Origin: Caulobacter sp. RHG1
GTDB lineage: Bacteria > Pseudomonadota > Alphaproteobacteria > Caulobacterales > Caulobacteraceae
Length of the DNA: 64,000 nucleotides
Direction of reading: 5' to 3'
Assembly: GCF_013181195.1 (NCBI RefSeq)
Contig: NZ_SMZP01000009.1
Coordinates: 248,001 to 312,000, forward strand
Shown here: piece by piece, positions 16,915 to 25,202 of the stretch
How the letters are laid out: each line of letters opens with the position of its first letter
How positions within the stretch are numbered: position 1 is the stretch's first letter
Notes under the pieces: model-generated
Database searches by the model: none
Seen by the model: the letters and a program-made list of their open reading frames with translations, nothing else
Told to the model about the DNA's origin: nothing
Made by a program: the position numbers and the translations under genes

Positions 16915-17534
16915 GCCTGCAGCACTGGATCGCGCCGGAGCGCACCGCGCTGCTGATCATCGACATGCAGGCCGACTTCGTCTCGCTGGATGGCGCGGCT
17001 GGTCGTTGGGGGGCGGACCTGTCGGCCATGCCGGCGGCCCTCGACGCCGCGCAGCGGTTGGCCAAGGCGGCGAGGGCCGCCGGCGTCCCGGTGATCTTCA
17101 CGGGCCTGTTCACGCGGCCCGAGACCGACTCGCCGGTCTTGCTGGAGCGCTTGCGCCGACGTGGCGGCGATCCGGAGGTCGAGGCGGCGATCTGCCGGGA
17201 CGGGGAGGCTGGCAGCGCCTTTGTCGGGCCTCAGCCCGGGCCGGGCGAGTTGGCGGTTCGTAAGACCCGCTACAGCGCCTTCTGGGAAACCGACCTAGAT
17301 GAGCACCTGCGCGCAATCGGCGTCGACACGGTGGTGTTGGCGGGCGTGACGACGGAATGCTGCGTCGACGGCACGGCCCGCGACGCCTTCAACCTCGACT
17401 ATCACGTGATCGTCGCCGCCGACGCCTGCGCGGCGTATGAGCCCGACTTGCATGTCGGCGCGCTGAAGGTGATGGACCTGAACACCGCAATCGTCACCGA
17501 TACGGCGCGCATCACGACCGCTTGGGGCGCCTGA
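16911..17534 (+). CDS. Isochorismatase-like cysteine hydrolase (RutB-like)
   Basis: This 207-residue cysteine hydrolase has the family triad visible: D in LLIIDMQADF (about D18), K in AVRKTRYSAFWETDLD (about K108-111) and the nucleophile Cys in VTTECCVDGTARDAF (about C144-145). The KTRYSAF segment and the following helix resemble RutB, which hydrolyses the ureidoacrylate peracid or amide released by RutA. It is translationally coupled to the RutA-like gene, so the two probably run one catabolic step after the other. A nicotinamidase or generic amidohydrolase role is possible. No terminator with a T-run was found behind it. Confidence 0.85.
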   Translation: MSLQHWIAPERTALLIIDMQADFVSLDGAAGRWGADLSAMPAALDAAQRLAKAARAAGVPVIFTGLFTRPETDSPVLLERLRRRGGDPEVEAAICRDGEAGSAFVGPQPGPGELAVRKTRYSAFWETDLDEHLRAIGVDTVVLAGVTTECCVDGTARDAFNLDYHVIVAADACAAYEPDLHVGALKVMDLNTAIVTDTARITTAWGA

Positions 17535-17847
17535 AGGCGGAAATCTGGAAAGTGGGGTCCGGCCGAGGCTGCTCAATTCCCCGGCCGGTTGGGGTTCGTC
17601 GGCGGTAAGGGGCTGCCGACGTCCTCGAAGAAGTGACGTCCCCGCGAGCTCGCGCCCTCACGTCTTTTCAAAAATAATTCGCTCGAATTGGGTTTGGCGC
17701 GTTCAAGCGCCGCCGTACGCTTCCTGACATCCGTTGTCAGCAGCCTCAGGTCGCTGTGCTTGCTGATGCACGGGGGAACACTGAAGTTGCCGGTACGTTG
17801 TCGTCGCGGGCCCTGACGCCGCCCGCCTTGGCCTTTCAGGAGCGCTC
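17535..17847 (+). other. Non-coding gap of 313 bases upstream of egtBD
   Basis: No gene, tRNA or terminator could be supported in this gap. The 30-base segment around 17665-17690 is the most AT-rich part and could carry the egtBD promoter, but no convincing -35/-10 pair was found. A ribosome site (CAGGAG) lies 6 bases before the egtBD start. A 77-codon minus-strand open frame crossing into egtBD has no recognisable product. Confidence 0.5.
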
Positions 17848-20010
17848 ATGACCCCGGACGATCTGCCCGCGATGGACCTTGTCGGCGCGCCCGTCGAGAC
17901 CTCGGCCGACCAGTACCGCCGCGTCCGCTGGCGCACCGAGGCCCTGGCCGCGCCGCTGTCCTCCGAGGATCAGGCGGCCCAGTCGATGCCCGACGCCAGC
18001 CCGACCAAATGGCACCGGGCGCATACGACCTGGTTCTTCGAGACCTTCCTGCTGACGCCGTTCCTGTCGGGCTACCAGGTCTTCGACGAGAGCTTCGGCT
18101 ACCTGTTCAATTCCTATTACGAGGCTGTGGGGCCGCGGCAGCCGCGCCCGCAGAGAGGTCTGTTGACCCGGCCTTCGGCCCAGGCGGTCGGGGCCTATCG
18201 CACCCATGTCGATGCGGCGATGATCCGCCTGCTGGACGGCCCGTTGACGCCGGAAATCCGCGAGCGGCTGGAGTTGGGCCTGGCCCATGAGGAGCAGCAT
18301 CAGGAGCTGATCCTCATGGATATCCTGCATCTGTTCGCTCAATCGCCGCTTAGTCCGGCCTACCAGCCAGGTGCGCCGGCTAAGCGCCCGGACGCGGGCG
18401 TTCTCAGGTTCCATCGTTTCGCTGGAGGGCTGGTCGAGATCGGGGCGGGCGAGGGCGGCTTCGCCTTCGACAACGAACGCCCCCGCCACAAGACCTATGT
18501 CGCGCCGTTCCGCCTGGCCGACAGGCTGGTGACCAACGGAGAGTGGATCGCCTTCATCGAGGCTGGCGGCTATGTCCAGGCCGACCTCTGGCTGTCCGAG
18601 GGCTGGAGCAAGATCCAGGAAGAGGGCTGGGAAGCCCCGGGCTACTGGCGGCGCGAAGCCGACGGGACCTGGACGACCATGACCCTGCGCGGCCGCCATC
18701 CGGTCGACCCCAATGCGCCGGTGCTGCATGTCAGCTATTTCGAGGCCGCCGCTTTCGCCGCCTGGAGCGGCCGCCGTCTGCCCACCGAGGCCGAGTGGGA
18801 GGCCGCCGCCACCGCCAGCGGCCCCTCGGCCCTGCGCCAGCTCTACGGCGCGGCGTGGCAATGGACGTCCAGCGCGTACAGCGCCTATCCGGGTTTCAAG
18901 CCGGAGGCGGGCGCGCTGGGCGAGTACAACGGCAAGTTCATGGTTAGCCAGATGGTGCTGCGCGGCGGCTGCGAGGCCACGCCCTGCGGCCACACGCGGG
19001 CCAGCTATCGCAACTTCTTCCACCCGGACAAGCGCTGGATGTTCGGCGGCGTGCGCCTCGCCGACGATGATCGCCTGAGCACGGTGACGCCCGAGAACGG
19101 CTTCCTCAGCGAAGTGATCGCCGGGCTCTCGGCCAGTCCCAAGACCCTGTCGGCCAAGTACTTCTACGACGCCGAGGGCTCGCGCCTGTTCGAGGCGATC
19201 TGCGAGCTGCCGGAATACTATCTGACCCGCACCGAGACGGCGCTGCTACGCCAGATCGCCCCGGAGATCGCCGCGCGCATCCCCGACGGCGCGGCTTTGG
19301 TCGAGTTCGGCAGCGGGGCCAGCACCAAGACCCGCATCGTGCTGGACGCCGCCCCGCAGGTCGCCGTCTACGCCCCGATCGACATCAGCCCCAGCGCCTT
19401 GGAGGCGGCTGCCGCAAGCCTGCGCGCCGACTATCCGAACCTGGCCGTCGCGCCGCTGGTCGACGACTTCACCCAGGCCATGCGCCTGCCGGAGGGCGCG
19501 CGCGGTCATACGCCGGTGGGCTTCTTCCCTGGCTCGACCATCGGCAACTTCGCGCCCGACGAGGCCGAAGCCCTGCTGCGTGGAGCGCGCGAGCTGCTGG
19601 GGCCAGGGTCGCTGTTCATCGTCGGCGCCGACGTCGCCAAGAGCGCGGACGTCCTCGTGCCGGCCTATGACGACGCCCAAGGCGTGACGGCGGCGTTCAA
19701 CCGCAACATTCTGGTCCACATCAATCGCGAGCTGGGCGGGACCTTCGATCCGATGGCCTTCCGACATCGAGCGGTCTGGAACGCCGAGGAGAGCCGGATC
19801 GAGATGCATCTGGAGAGCGCTTGCGACCAGATCGTCATGGTCGGCGACCATGGCTTCCGTTTCGCGGCTGGCGAGACGATCCACACGGAGAACTCGCACA
19901 AGTACCGCCCGGAGGCGTTCGAGGCGATCGCGCGGCGCGCCGGCTGGACCGTGGCGCAGCGGTGGGTCAGCGAGGATCCGGCCTTCGCCGTCTACGCCCT
20001 GACAGCCTGA
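17848..20010 (+). CDS. egtBD: Fused ergothioneine synthase EgtB and histidine methyltransferase EgtD
   Basis: One 720-residue protein carries two enzymes. Residues 1 to about 160 are a DinB-like domain with the iron ligands H56 region (KWHRAH) and H147-x3-H151 (HEEQHQE). About 185-405 is an FGE-sulfatase domain with RLPTEAEWE, GEYNGKFM, RGGCEATP and TRASYRNFF, as in the EgtB sulfoxide synthase. After a short linker (about 406-418), EgtD begins at FLSEVIAGLSASPKTLSAKY, with LVEFGSGASTKT as the SAM loop and PGSTIGNF further on. EgtD trimethylates histidine and EgtB couples the betaine to a thiol. No stop or internal strong ribosome site separates the parts, and a terminator follows 24 bases after the stop. 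Confidence 0.93.
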   Translation: MTPDDLPAMDLVGAPVETSADQYRRVRWRTEALAAPLSSEDQAAQSMPDASPTKWHRAHTTWFFETFLLTPFLSGYQVFDESFGYLFNSYYEAVGPRQPRPQRGLLTRPSAQAVGAYRTHVDAAMIRLLDGPLTPEIRERLELGLAHEEQHQELILMDILHLFAQSPLSPAYQPGAPAKRPDAGVLRFHRFAGGLVEIGAGEGGFAFDNERPRHKTYVAPFRLADRLVTNGEWIAFIEAGGYVQADLWLSEGWSKIQEEGWEAPGYWRREADGTWTTMTLRGRHPVDPNAPVLHVSYFEAAAFAAWSGRRLPTEAEWEAAATASGPSALRQLYGAAWQWTSSAYSAYPGFKPEAGALGEYNGKFMVSQMVLRGGCEATPCGHTRASYRNFFHPDKRWMFGGVRLADDDRLSTVTPENGFLSEVIAGLSASPKTLSAKYFYDAEGSRLFEAICELPEYYLTRTETALLRQIAPEIAARIPDGAALVEFGSGASTKTRIVLDAAPQVAVYAPIDISPSALEAAAASLRADYPNLAVAPLVDDFTQAMRLPEGARGHTPVGFFPGSTIGNFAPDEAEALLRGARELLGPGSLFIVGADVAKSADVLVPAYDDAQGVTAAFNRNILVHINRELGGTFDPMAFRHRAVWNAEESRIEMHLESACDQIVMVGDHGFRFAAGETIHTENSHKYRPEAFEAIARRAGWTVAQRWVSEDPAFAVYALTA

Positions 20011-20033
20011 TTTCCGCACGACCGCCAAGCAAA

Positions 20034-20068
20034 AGGGCCGCCCCTTTGAGGGGCGGCCCTATCTTTTT
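20034..20068 (+). terminator. Rho-independent terminator after egtBD
   Basis: An 11-bp perfect stem (20034-20044 with 20050-20060) closes on a 5-base loop and is followed by ATCTTTTT. It lies 24 bases after the egtBD stop and ends that transcript before the convergent KGG gene. Confidence 0.92.
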
Positions 20069-20099
20069 GCGTCTGGGTCAGGAGCGACGACCCACACAC

Positions 20100-20135
20100 G
20101 AAAAGGCGCCGGTTCCGAGTGAGCCGGAACCGGCG
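20100..20135 (-). terminator. Rho-independent terminator after the KGG-protein gene
   Basis: A 10-bp stem (20107-20116 with 20126-20135) with a 9-base loop is followed, on the minus strand, by CCTTTTCG. It sits 24 bases after the stop of the KGG-motif gene. Confidence 0.8.
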
Positions 20136-20159
20136 TCCGAACCTCGCGGTTCGATCGTC

Positions 20160-20363
20160 TTAGAGTCGTTCGCCGGGTCGACCGCTGCGGGAGGACGAGC
20201 CCCCCTTGCGTCCGGCGTTGGCCGCCAGATCGCGATCCTTGGCGAAGCTGCGCTTTTCACTGGGCACGCTAGCTCCGCCCTTCCTGGCGATCTCGCGTCG
20301 GCGTTCCGGGTCCATGGCGGCGAAACCGCGACGGCCGCGGGGACGTTCGCTATCGATGTCCAT
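20160..20363 (-). CDS. KGG-motif (Con-10-like) small stress protein
   Basis: This 67-residue, very basic and hydrophilic protein has two KGG repeats (IARKGGAS about 25-32 and NAGRKGGSS about 49-57) around SEKRSFAKDRDLA, the layout of the general-stress/Con-10 family (relatives of E. coli YciG). Such proteins are induced by starvation or general stress and are thought to be disordered; their biochemical role is not established. It has its own terminator. No EcfG-type (GGAAC...CGTT) promoter could be found upstream of the ATG. Confidence 0.85.
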   Translation of the reverse strand: MDIDSERPRGRRGFAAMDPERRREIARKGGASVPSEKRSFAKDRDLAANAGRKGGSSSRSGRPGERL

Positions 20364-20402
20364 GTGGGGCTCCTAGTCGGGACTGGTCACAGGCGGTACG
20401 CA

Positions 20403-20543
20403 TCAGGTCGCGGCGCTATAGGGACGGTCGTCCCCCGGATCGACCGGTGGCGGCGAGGTAGGGGGCTCCTCGACGGGTATAACGCCGGGCTCATACTCGG
20501 GCGGTTTAGGCTCGGGCGGGGGCGGGGCGGTTGGGTCGGTCAC
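20403..20543 (-). CDS. Small proline-rich protein (46 residues)
   Basis: I start it at GTG 20543 because AGGA lies 10 bases upstream and the protein then begins MTDPTAPPPPEPKPPEYEPG; the longer in-frame start at 20600 adds an unlikely basic lead. About a third of the residues are proline, with acidic residues between them, and no signal peptide or membrane helix is present. Similar short Pro/Glu-rich proteins are widespread in alphaproteobacteria without known function. It may share a transcript with the KGG gene 39 bases downstream. Confidence 0.6.
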   Translation of the reverse strand: MTDPTAPPPPEPKPPEYEPGVIPVEEPPTSPPPVDPGDDRPYSAAT

Positions 20544-20661
20544 TGGCGTCGTTTCCTGCGCGTTCCGGTGAAGTAACCAGCGAACACGGTTTCGGTTCAC
20601 CGCTTGGCAGCACTAATTACGCCGCACAGGGATCAGCGGCGAAACAAGGAGTCGTCTGAGA

Positions 20662-21330
20662 ATGCCCCGCAACGCCAAGCAGATGCTCGATACCGCCGCC
20701 GCTCATTGGCGTTTGCCGGCCGCGCTGGCGGCGGGAATTGTCGCCTGGACGGCGGCGAAAATCTTCGGAGCGCCGCGGGGCGCGCACCTGTTGCTGGGCT
20801 GGGACTGCGCCGCCCTAGTCTATCTACTGACCACCTGGGCGCTGTTTCTACGCGCCGACGAGGCCGAGGTGCGCTCGCGGGCGGCGCAGGAAGACGAGGG
20901 CGTGCCCGTCCTCCTGCTGATCGTGCTTGCCGCCATCCTCGCCAGCCTGGGGGCGGTGGTCGACGCCATGATCGCCGCCAAGACGACAGCCACCGGCGCG
21001 CGGGGGCTGATCGCCGTCTGCGCCGGGGCGACCCTGGTGCTGTCTTGGCTGGTGCTGCAGTCGGTGTTCGTCCTGCACTACGCCCACCGCCACTTCGGCG
21101 ACGGCTCGGCGCCGGGCGCGATCCAGTTTCCGGGCGAGCAGCCGACCAGCTATCTCGACTTCGCCTATCTGGCCTTCAGCGTGGGGGCGACCTTCCAGGT
21201 GTCGGATAACGCCATCCTGACCTCGAAGCTGCGTCGCCTGGTCACCGCCCACGCCGCGGCAGCCTATTTCTACAACACCGCCATCCTGGCGCTGGGAATC
21301 AATCTCATCGCCGGCCTGGTTTCCGGCTAG
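20662..21330 (+). CDS. DUF1345 integral membrane protein
   Basis: This 222-residue protein has about five membrane helices (about 18-35, 43-63, 82-105, 115-140 and 195-218). The stretch HYAHRHFGDG, then QFPGEQPTSYLDFAYLAFSV and FQVSDNAI (about 140-190), is the conserved signature of DUF1345. The pattern of a proline turn followed by TS.LDF resembles an ion-channel-like re-entrant segment, but no function is known. Its last 26 bases overlap the end of the convergent EF-hand lipoprotein gene. Confidence 0.85.
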   Translation: MPRNAKQMLDTAAAHWRLPAALAAGIVAWTAAKIFGAPRGAHLLLGWDCAALVYLLTTWALFLRADEAEVRSRAAQEDEGVPVLLLIVLAAILASLGAVVDAMIAAKTTATGARGLIAVCAGATLVLSWLVLQSVFVLHYAHRHFGDGSAPGAIQFPGEQPTSYLDFAYLAFSVGATFQVSDNAILTSKLRRLVTAHAAAAYFYNTAILALGINLIAGLVSG

Positions 21331-22045
21331 GACCGCCCTTTGCTCGCAGCTGGGCCGGCGTCTTGGGCAGGGTCTCCAGGCGCAGGACGCCGTCCTTGTC
21401 GGCATCCAGCAGCCTGAAGCGCGTCACAGCGGCCTTGGTCGCCTCGTCCCTGGTGATCCGACGGTTGAAGTCGGCGTCGGCGCCCATGACCGGCTGAGGC
21501 TCGGCGATCAGGCCATACAGCGACGCGCCCTGCAGAGCGTTGCCGCTTATGCCGCCTCGGCCGCCGCCCTTGCCGCCGCCAGGCGGGCCGCCACCGCCGC
21601 GTCCTCCGCCGGGCGGGCCATCGCCGCCGCCGGGGCCCTGGCCCATCGGACCGCGCCGCAGCGAGGGCGGCGCTCCGCCGATGATCTCGGGCGCGATGCG
21701 CTGCTCGTAGGCGCTGACCTCGAACCCGTCGATCACGCCGTCATGGTCGGCGTCGACCATGGCGAAGAAGCGCAGCGAGTCGGCGACGAACTCGTCGCGC
21801 GTCAGGGCGCCGTCGTGATTGGCGTCCGCGCCCGCGAACCAGGCCGCGACGGGGTAGGGGGCGCCCGGCGGAGCGCGGAACGGTTCGCCCGCCGGGCTGA
21901 TGAACAGCTGCTGGCCGCCGCCGCGCGGGCCGGGGCCGTCCTCGCCGGGCGGCGGACCTCGGCGCGGACCTTCCGGCGGTCCGGCGGCGCAGGCCGTCAA
22001 GGTCAGGGCGAGAGCGGCGGTCAGGCCGAGCGTGCGGGGCGTCAT
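21305..22045 (-). CDS. EF-hand lipoprotein with Gly/Pro-rich linker
   Basis: This 246-residue protein has a lipoprotein signal (LALTLTACAAG, lipid-modified Cys at about residue 19). Four EF-hand-like loops follow: DANHDGALTRDEF (about 74-86), DADHDGVIDGFE (about 98-109), DADFNRRITRDE (near 190; degenerate at the central positions) and DADKDGVLRLE (near 213). A Gly/Pro-rich stretch (about 130-165) links the pairs. It should sit on the periplasmic side of a membrane and bind calcium. It follows the RR and HK genes in the same direction after a 90-base gap, and the sensor also has a Gly/Pro-rich loop. Confidence 0.85.
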   Translation of the reverse strand: MTPRTLGLTAALALTLTACAAGPPEGPRRGPPPGEDGPGPRGGGQQLFISPAGEPFRAPPGAPYPVAAWFAGADANHDGALTRDEFVADSLRFFAMVDADHDGVIDGFEVSAYEQRIAPEIIGGAPPSLRRGPMGQGPGGGDGPPGGGRGGGGPPGGGKGGGRGGISGNALQGASLYGLIAEPQPVMGADADFNRRITRDEATKAAVTRFRLLDADKDGVLRLETLPKTPAQLRAKGGPSRKPGRR

Positions 22046-22135
22046 CCAGGGATCTCCGTTTGGCCAAGCTTGAAGCGCGGCCGGATGTCCCGGGAATGTC
22101 AGCCGTCCGACGGCGCCTTGCGGCGCTGAAACATT

Positions 22136-23545
22136 CTAGGCCGGCAGGCGGATGCAGGCCCGCAGGCCGCCGCCCTGTCGGTTATGCAGGGTGACATCGC
22201 CGCCGTGGGCGCGCGCGAGGGAGCGGACAACCGCCAAGCCTAGACCAATTCCGCCCGTCTCGCGGTTGCGTGAGGGCTCGCCGCGATAGAAGGGCTCGAA
22301 CACCCGCTCCAGCTCGGTTGGGGGCACGCCAGGGCCGTCATCGTCGATCTCGACGATCGCCATGCCGTCCTCGGGATAGACCCGCGCGCGGGCCGCGCCG
22401 CCGTACTTCAGGGCGTTCTCGACGAGGTTGGACACCAGGCGCTTGAGAGCCACGGGATCGCCCTCGATCACCACCTTCTCGGCCCGTTCGACCGTGGCGG
22501 CGCCGCCGGTCTCGGCGGCCTCGTCCACGACGCTCTCGACCAGCGAGGACAGCTCCAGCTTGGTGCGCTCGGCCGGGCGGCTGGTGTCGCGCACGAAGCC
22601 CAGGGTGGCCGAGATCATCGCGTCCATCTGGTCGATGTCAGCCGCCAGCTTGGCGCGGATGTCGTCAGGCGTGGCTTCGATGCGGAACTTCAGCCGGGTC
22701 AGGGGCGTGCGCATGTCGTGGGCGATGGCCCCGACCATGGCCGTCCGGTCCTCGACATAGCGGCGCAGGCGCTCCTGCATCATGTTGAAGGCCGAGGCGG
22801 CAGCCAGAACCTCGGTCGAGCCGGTCAGGTTCAGCGGCGGCGTGCGCGGGTCCTTGCCCAGGCGCTCGGCGGCGTCGGCGAAGGCGGTGATCGGCTGCGA
22901 CAGCCGGCGCGCGAACAGCCAGGCCAGCGGCGAGACGGCGATGACCGACAGCAGCAGGATCAGCAGCACCCGCTGCTGCCAGCTGTCCAGGCGCAGGCTG
23001 GGGCGTGGCTCGACCACCAGCCAGTGGCCGTCGCTCTGGCGCACGCCCAGCTTGAAGTCGCCAAAGATGAGTGGCTCATCGGGACCTTGGCCGCGCGCGC
23101 CGGGTCCGCCCTCGCGGGCGAAAGGCTCGCGCGCGCCGGGGCCGGGCGGCGGCCCGGGCGGACCTTCCGGGGGCTTGGGTTTGTTAATCTGGTTGCGGCG
23201 GACGAAGAAGCGCGGGCCGTTGTCGGTATGAAGCTCGATCCGGTCGACCGGCACGCCGATCGCGCGGCTGACGCCGGCCTTGAAGTCGGCGCGGCGCGGG
23301 CTGTCGACGCCCTCGGAGCGGAAGGCGTTGCGCTGGCGCACGACCAGCTGCCGGCCGTCGCGGGCCTGCACGGGCTGGCCGGTGCGCATGGCGCGGGCGA
23401 TCTCGCTGGAGCGATAGAACTCCGGCGGCGGCGGCGGAAGGTTGAAGATGACGGCGATCGAGATCAGCTGGGCCGCCACCAGGGTGACGATGACCAGGCC
23501 CAGCGCCTGCACGAACAGCGGCGCGCCGCGCCGGAACATCGTCAT
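22136..23545 (-). CDS. Sensor histidine kinase (HAMP, HisKA, HATPase)
   Basis: This 469-residue EnvZ/RstB-like sensor has helix 1 at about 12-34, a periplasmic domain at about 35-190 with a low-complexity Pro/Gly stretch (about 122-158), helix 2 at about 192-212, and HAMP at about 212-265. HisKA follows with AIAHDMRTPLTRLK (phosphorylated H276), then HATPase with NLVENALKYGG, DDGPGVPP and GIGLGLAV. The start overlaps the response-regulator stop by 4 bases. The signal is unknown. The EF-hand lipoprotein downstream suggests a divalent cation or envelope stimulus, which is inference. Confidence 0.95.
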   Translation of the reverse strand: MTMFRRGAPLFVQALGLVIVTLVAAQLISIAVIFNLPPPPPEFYRSSEIARAMRTGQPVQARDGRQLVVRQRNAFRSEGVDSPRRADFKAGVSRAIGVPVDRIELHTDNGPRFFVRRNQINKPKPPEGPPGPPPGPGAREPFAREGGPGARGQGPDEPLIFGDFKLGVRQSDGHWLVVEPRPSLRLDSWQQRVLLILLLSVIAVSPLAWLFARRLSQPITAFADAAERLGKDPRTPPLNLTGSTEVLAAASAFNMMQERLRRYVEDRTAMVGAIAHDMRTPLTRLKFRIEATPDDIRAKLAADIDQMDAMISATLGFVRDTSRPAERTKLELSSLVESVVDEAAETGGAATVERAEKVVIEGDPVALKRLVSNLVENALKYGGAARARVYPEDGMAIVEIDDDGPGVPPTELERVFEPFYRGEPSRNRETGGIGLGLAVVRSLARAHGGDVTLHNRQGGGLRACIRLPA

Positions 23546-24318
23546 GGCGTGCGCAGCACCTTGGCGGTGAACATGTAGCCTTCGCTGCGGATGGTGCGGA
23601 TCAGTTCGCCGCCGCCGCCGTCGTCCAGCTTGCGGCGCAACCGGCTGATCTGGACGTCGATGGCGCGGTCATAGGCGTCGCTGTCGCGGCCGCGGGCCAG
23701 GTCCAGAAGCTGGTCGCGCGTGAGCACCCGTTGCGGACGTTCGACGAAGGCGCGCAGCAGCGAGAACTCTCCGCTGGAGAGGTTGACCACCACCGACTGC
23801 GGCGAGCGCAGTTCGCGGCGAACCAGGTCCAGGCGCCAGCCAGCGAACTCGCAGGCTGCGCCCATGGCGTCGTCGACGGCGCGCGGCTCCTGGCGACGGC
23901 GCAGCACGGCGCGGACGCGGGCCAGCAGTTCACGCGGATTGCAAGGCTTGGGCAGATAGTCGTCGGCGCCCAGCTCCAGCCCGACGATGCGGTCGGTCTC
24001 TTCGCCCATGGCCGACAGCATGATGATCGCCGGAGCGTCGCTGGCGCCCGACAGGCGGCGGCAGATGGCCAAGCCGTCCTCGCCCGGCAGCATGACGTCC
24101 AGCACGATCAGGTCGATCGGGCCGCGCGCCAGCACCTGCTCCATTGTGCGGGCGTCTTGGGCGGTCTCGACGGCATAGCCGTGGCGGCTGAGGAACTCGG
24201 AGACGACGTCACGGATGCCGGGGTCGTCGTCGACGATCAGTATGCGCGGAGCGGCGCCGCGGAGAGCGTCGGGTTCGCCCTGGGCGGGACCGGGTGCGGT
24301 GTTCTGGACGGTTTCCAT
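23542..24318 (-). CDS. OmpR-family response regulator
   Basis: This 258-residue regulator has a receiver domain (about 25-140) with the acidic pair D30-D31, the phosphoacceptor D74 in IVLDVMLPGEDG and the K in PKPCNPRELL (near 123), and a winged-helix DNA-binding domain (about 155-255) ending DVQISRLRRKLDDGG. Some 24 extra residues rich in Pro and Ala precede the receiver domain, so a later start may be the true one. It forms a two-gene unit with the sensor kinase and would act as a transcription factor, possibly on its own operon including the EF-hand lipoprotein. Confidence 0.95.
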   Translation of the reverse strand: METVQNTAPGPAQGEPDALRGAAPRILIVDDDPGIRDVVSEFLSRHGYAVETAQDARTMEQVLARGPIDLIVLDVMLPGEDGLAICRRLSGASDAPAIIMLSAMGEETDRIVGLELGADDYLPKPCNPRELLARVRAVLRRRQEPRAVDDAMGAACEFAGWRLDLVRRELRSPQSVVVNLSSGEFSLLRAFVERPQRVLTRDQLLDLARGRDSDAYDRAIDVQISRLRRKLDDGGGGELIRTIRSEGYMFTAKVLRTP

Positions 24319-24419
24319 GCGATGCTTCCTGTCACGCCCCCGTCACGCTCAGATTTCACGGCTGAAACAGGGGCGCAACCCTGTCATGTGGCCCAATGTC
24401 GCGTCCCTCGTGTCGCGGC

Positions 24420-25130
24420 TCAGCCCGGCGAGTGGTTCTTCGGCGCCTGATAGCCCGAACCCTGCGCCTGCATCTGGGCGATCACCCGGTCGGCGACGAA
24501 CGGATTGCTGCGGCGTTCGGCGCCGAAGGTCGACATCGGCCCGTGGCCCGGGACGAAGCGAACATCGTCGCCTAGCGGCCACAGCTTCTGGACGATCGAA
24601 TCGAGCAGGTCCTGGTGATTGCCCAGCGGGAAGTCGGTCCGACCGATCGAGCCCTGGAACAGCACGTCGCCGACCTGGGCGAACTTGGTCTCGCGATGGA
24701 AGAACACCACGTGGCCGGGCGTGTGGCCGGGACAGTGGAAGACCTCGAACTCTGTCTCGCCCAGGGTGACGGTGTCGCCGTCCTGCAGCCAGCGATCGGT
24801 GACGAAGATCCGGGCCTCGGGCATGCCGTACTGCTCGCCGGATTGCTGGATGCGGTCGATCCAGAACTGGTCGTCCTTGTGCGGGCCCTCGATCGGGACG
24901 CCCGTGCGCACCTTTAGCTCGGCCGCGCCGCCGGCGTGGTCCATGTGGCCGTGGGTGATCCAGATCTTCTCCAGGGTCAGGCCCTTATCAGCCATGGCCT
25001 TGAGCAGGCGATCGACCTCGCCGCCCGGATCGATGACGGCGGCCTTCATCGTCTTGGTGCACCACACGATCGTGCAGTTCTGCTGCAGCGGCGTGACCGG
25101 CGCGATCACCGCGGAGATGGGCATGGTCAT
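24420..25130 (-). CDS. MBL-fold hydrolase, glyoxalase II-like
   Basis: From ATG 25130 the protein has 236 residues; an ATG four codons earlier has no ribosome site. The metallo-beta-lactamase metal motif THGHMDHAGG (about 60-69) is present, with later ligands in HCPGHTPGHV (about 132-141), GDVLFQG (near 155) and a C-terminal PGHGP. These fit the hydroxyacylglutathione hydrolase-like branch, which splits thioesters. No signal peptide is visible, so it is cytoplasmic. It follows the permease gene but a strong terminator lies between them, so it is probably transcribed from its own promoter. Confidence 0.9.
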   Translation of the reverse strand: MTMPISAVIAPVTPLQQNCTIVWCTKTMKAAVIDPGGEVDRLLKAMADKGLTLEKIWITHGHMDHAGGAAELKVRTGVPIEGPHKDDQFWIDRIQQSGEQYGMPEARIFVTDRWLQDGDTVTLGETEFEVFHCPGHTPGHVVFFHRETKFAQVGDVLFQGSIGRTDFPLGNHQDLLDSIVQKLWPLGDDVRFVPGHGPMSTFGAERRSNPFVADRVIAQMQAQGSGYQAPKNHSPG

Positions 25131-25140
25131 TGGAGGCCTC

Positions 25141-25174
25141 AAAAGAAAAGGGCGGGAGCCGAAGCGCCCGCCCT
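25141..25174 (-). terminator. Rho-independent terminator after the amino-acid permease gene
   Basis: An 8-bp GC stem (25149-25156 with 25167-25174) with a 10-base loop that can add pairs is followed on the minus strand by TTTTCTTTT. It lies just after the permease stop (25203) and before the MBL gene start. Confidence 0.88.
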
Positions 25175-25202
25175 CTCTGACCTAAGGCCTATGAGCCGAA
25201 GA

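Noticed and set aside
17703..17936. 77-codon minus-strand frame before egtBD
   Set aside because: No ribosome site, no motif, and half of it overlaps the egtBD N-terminus.
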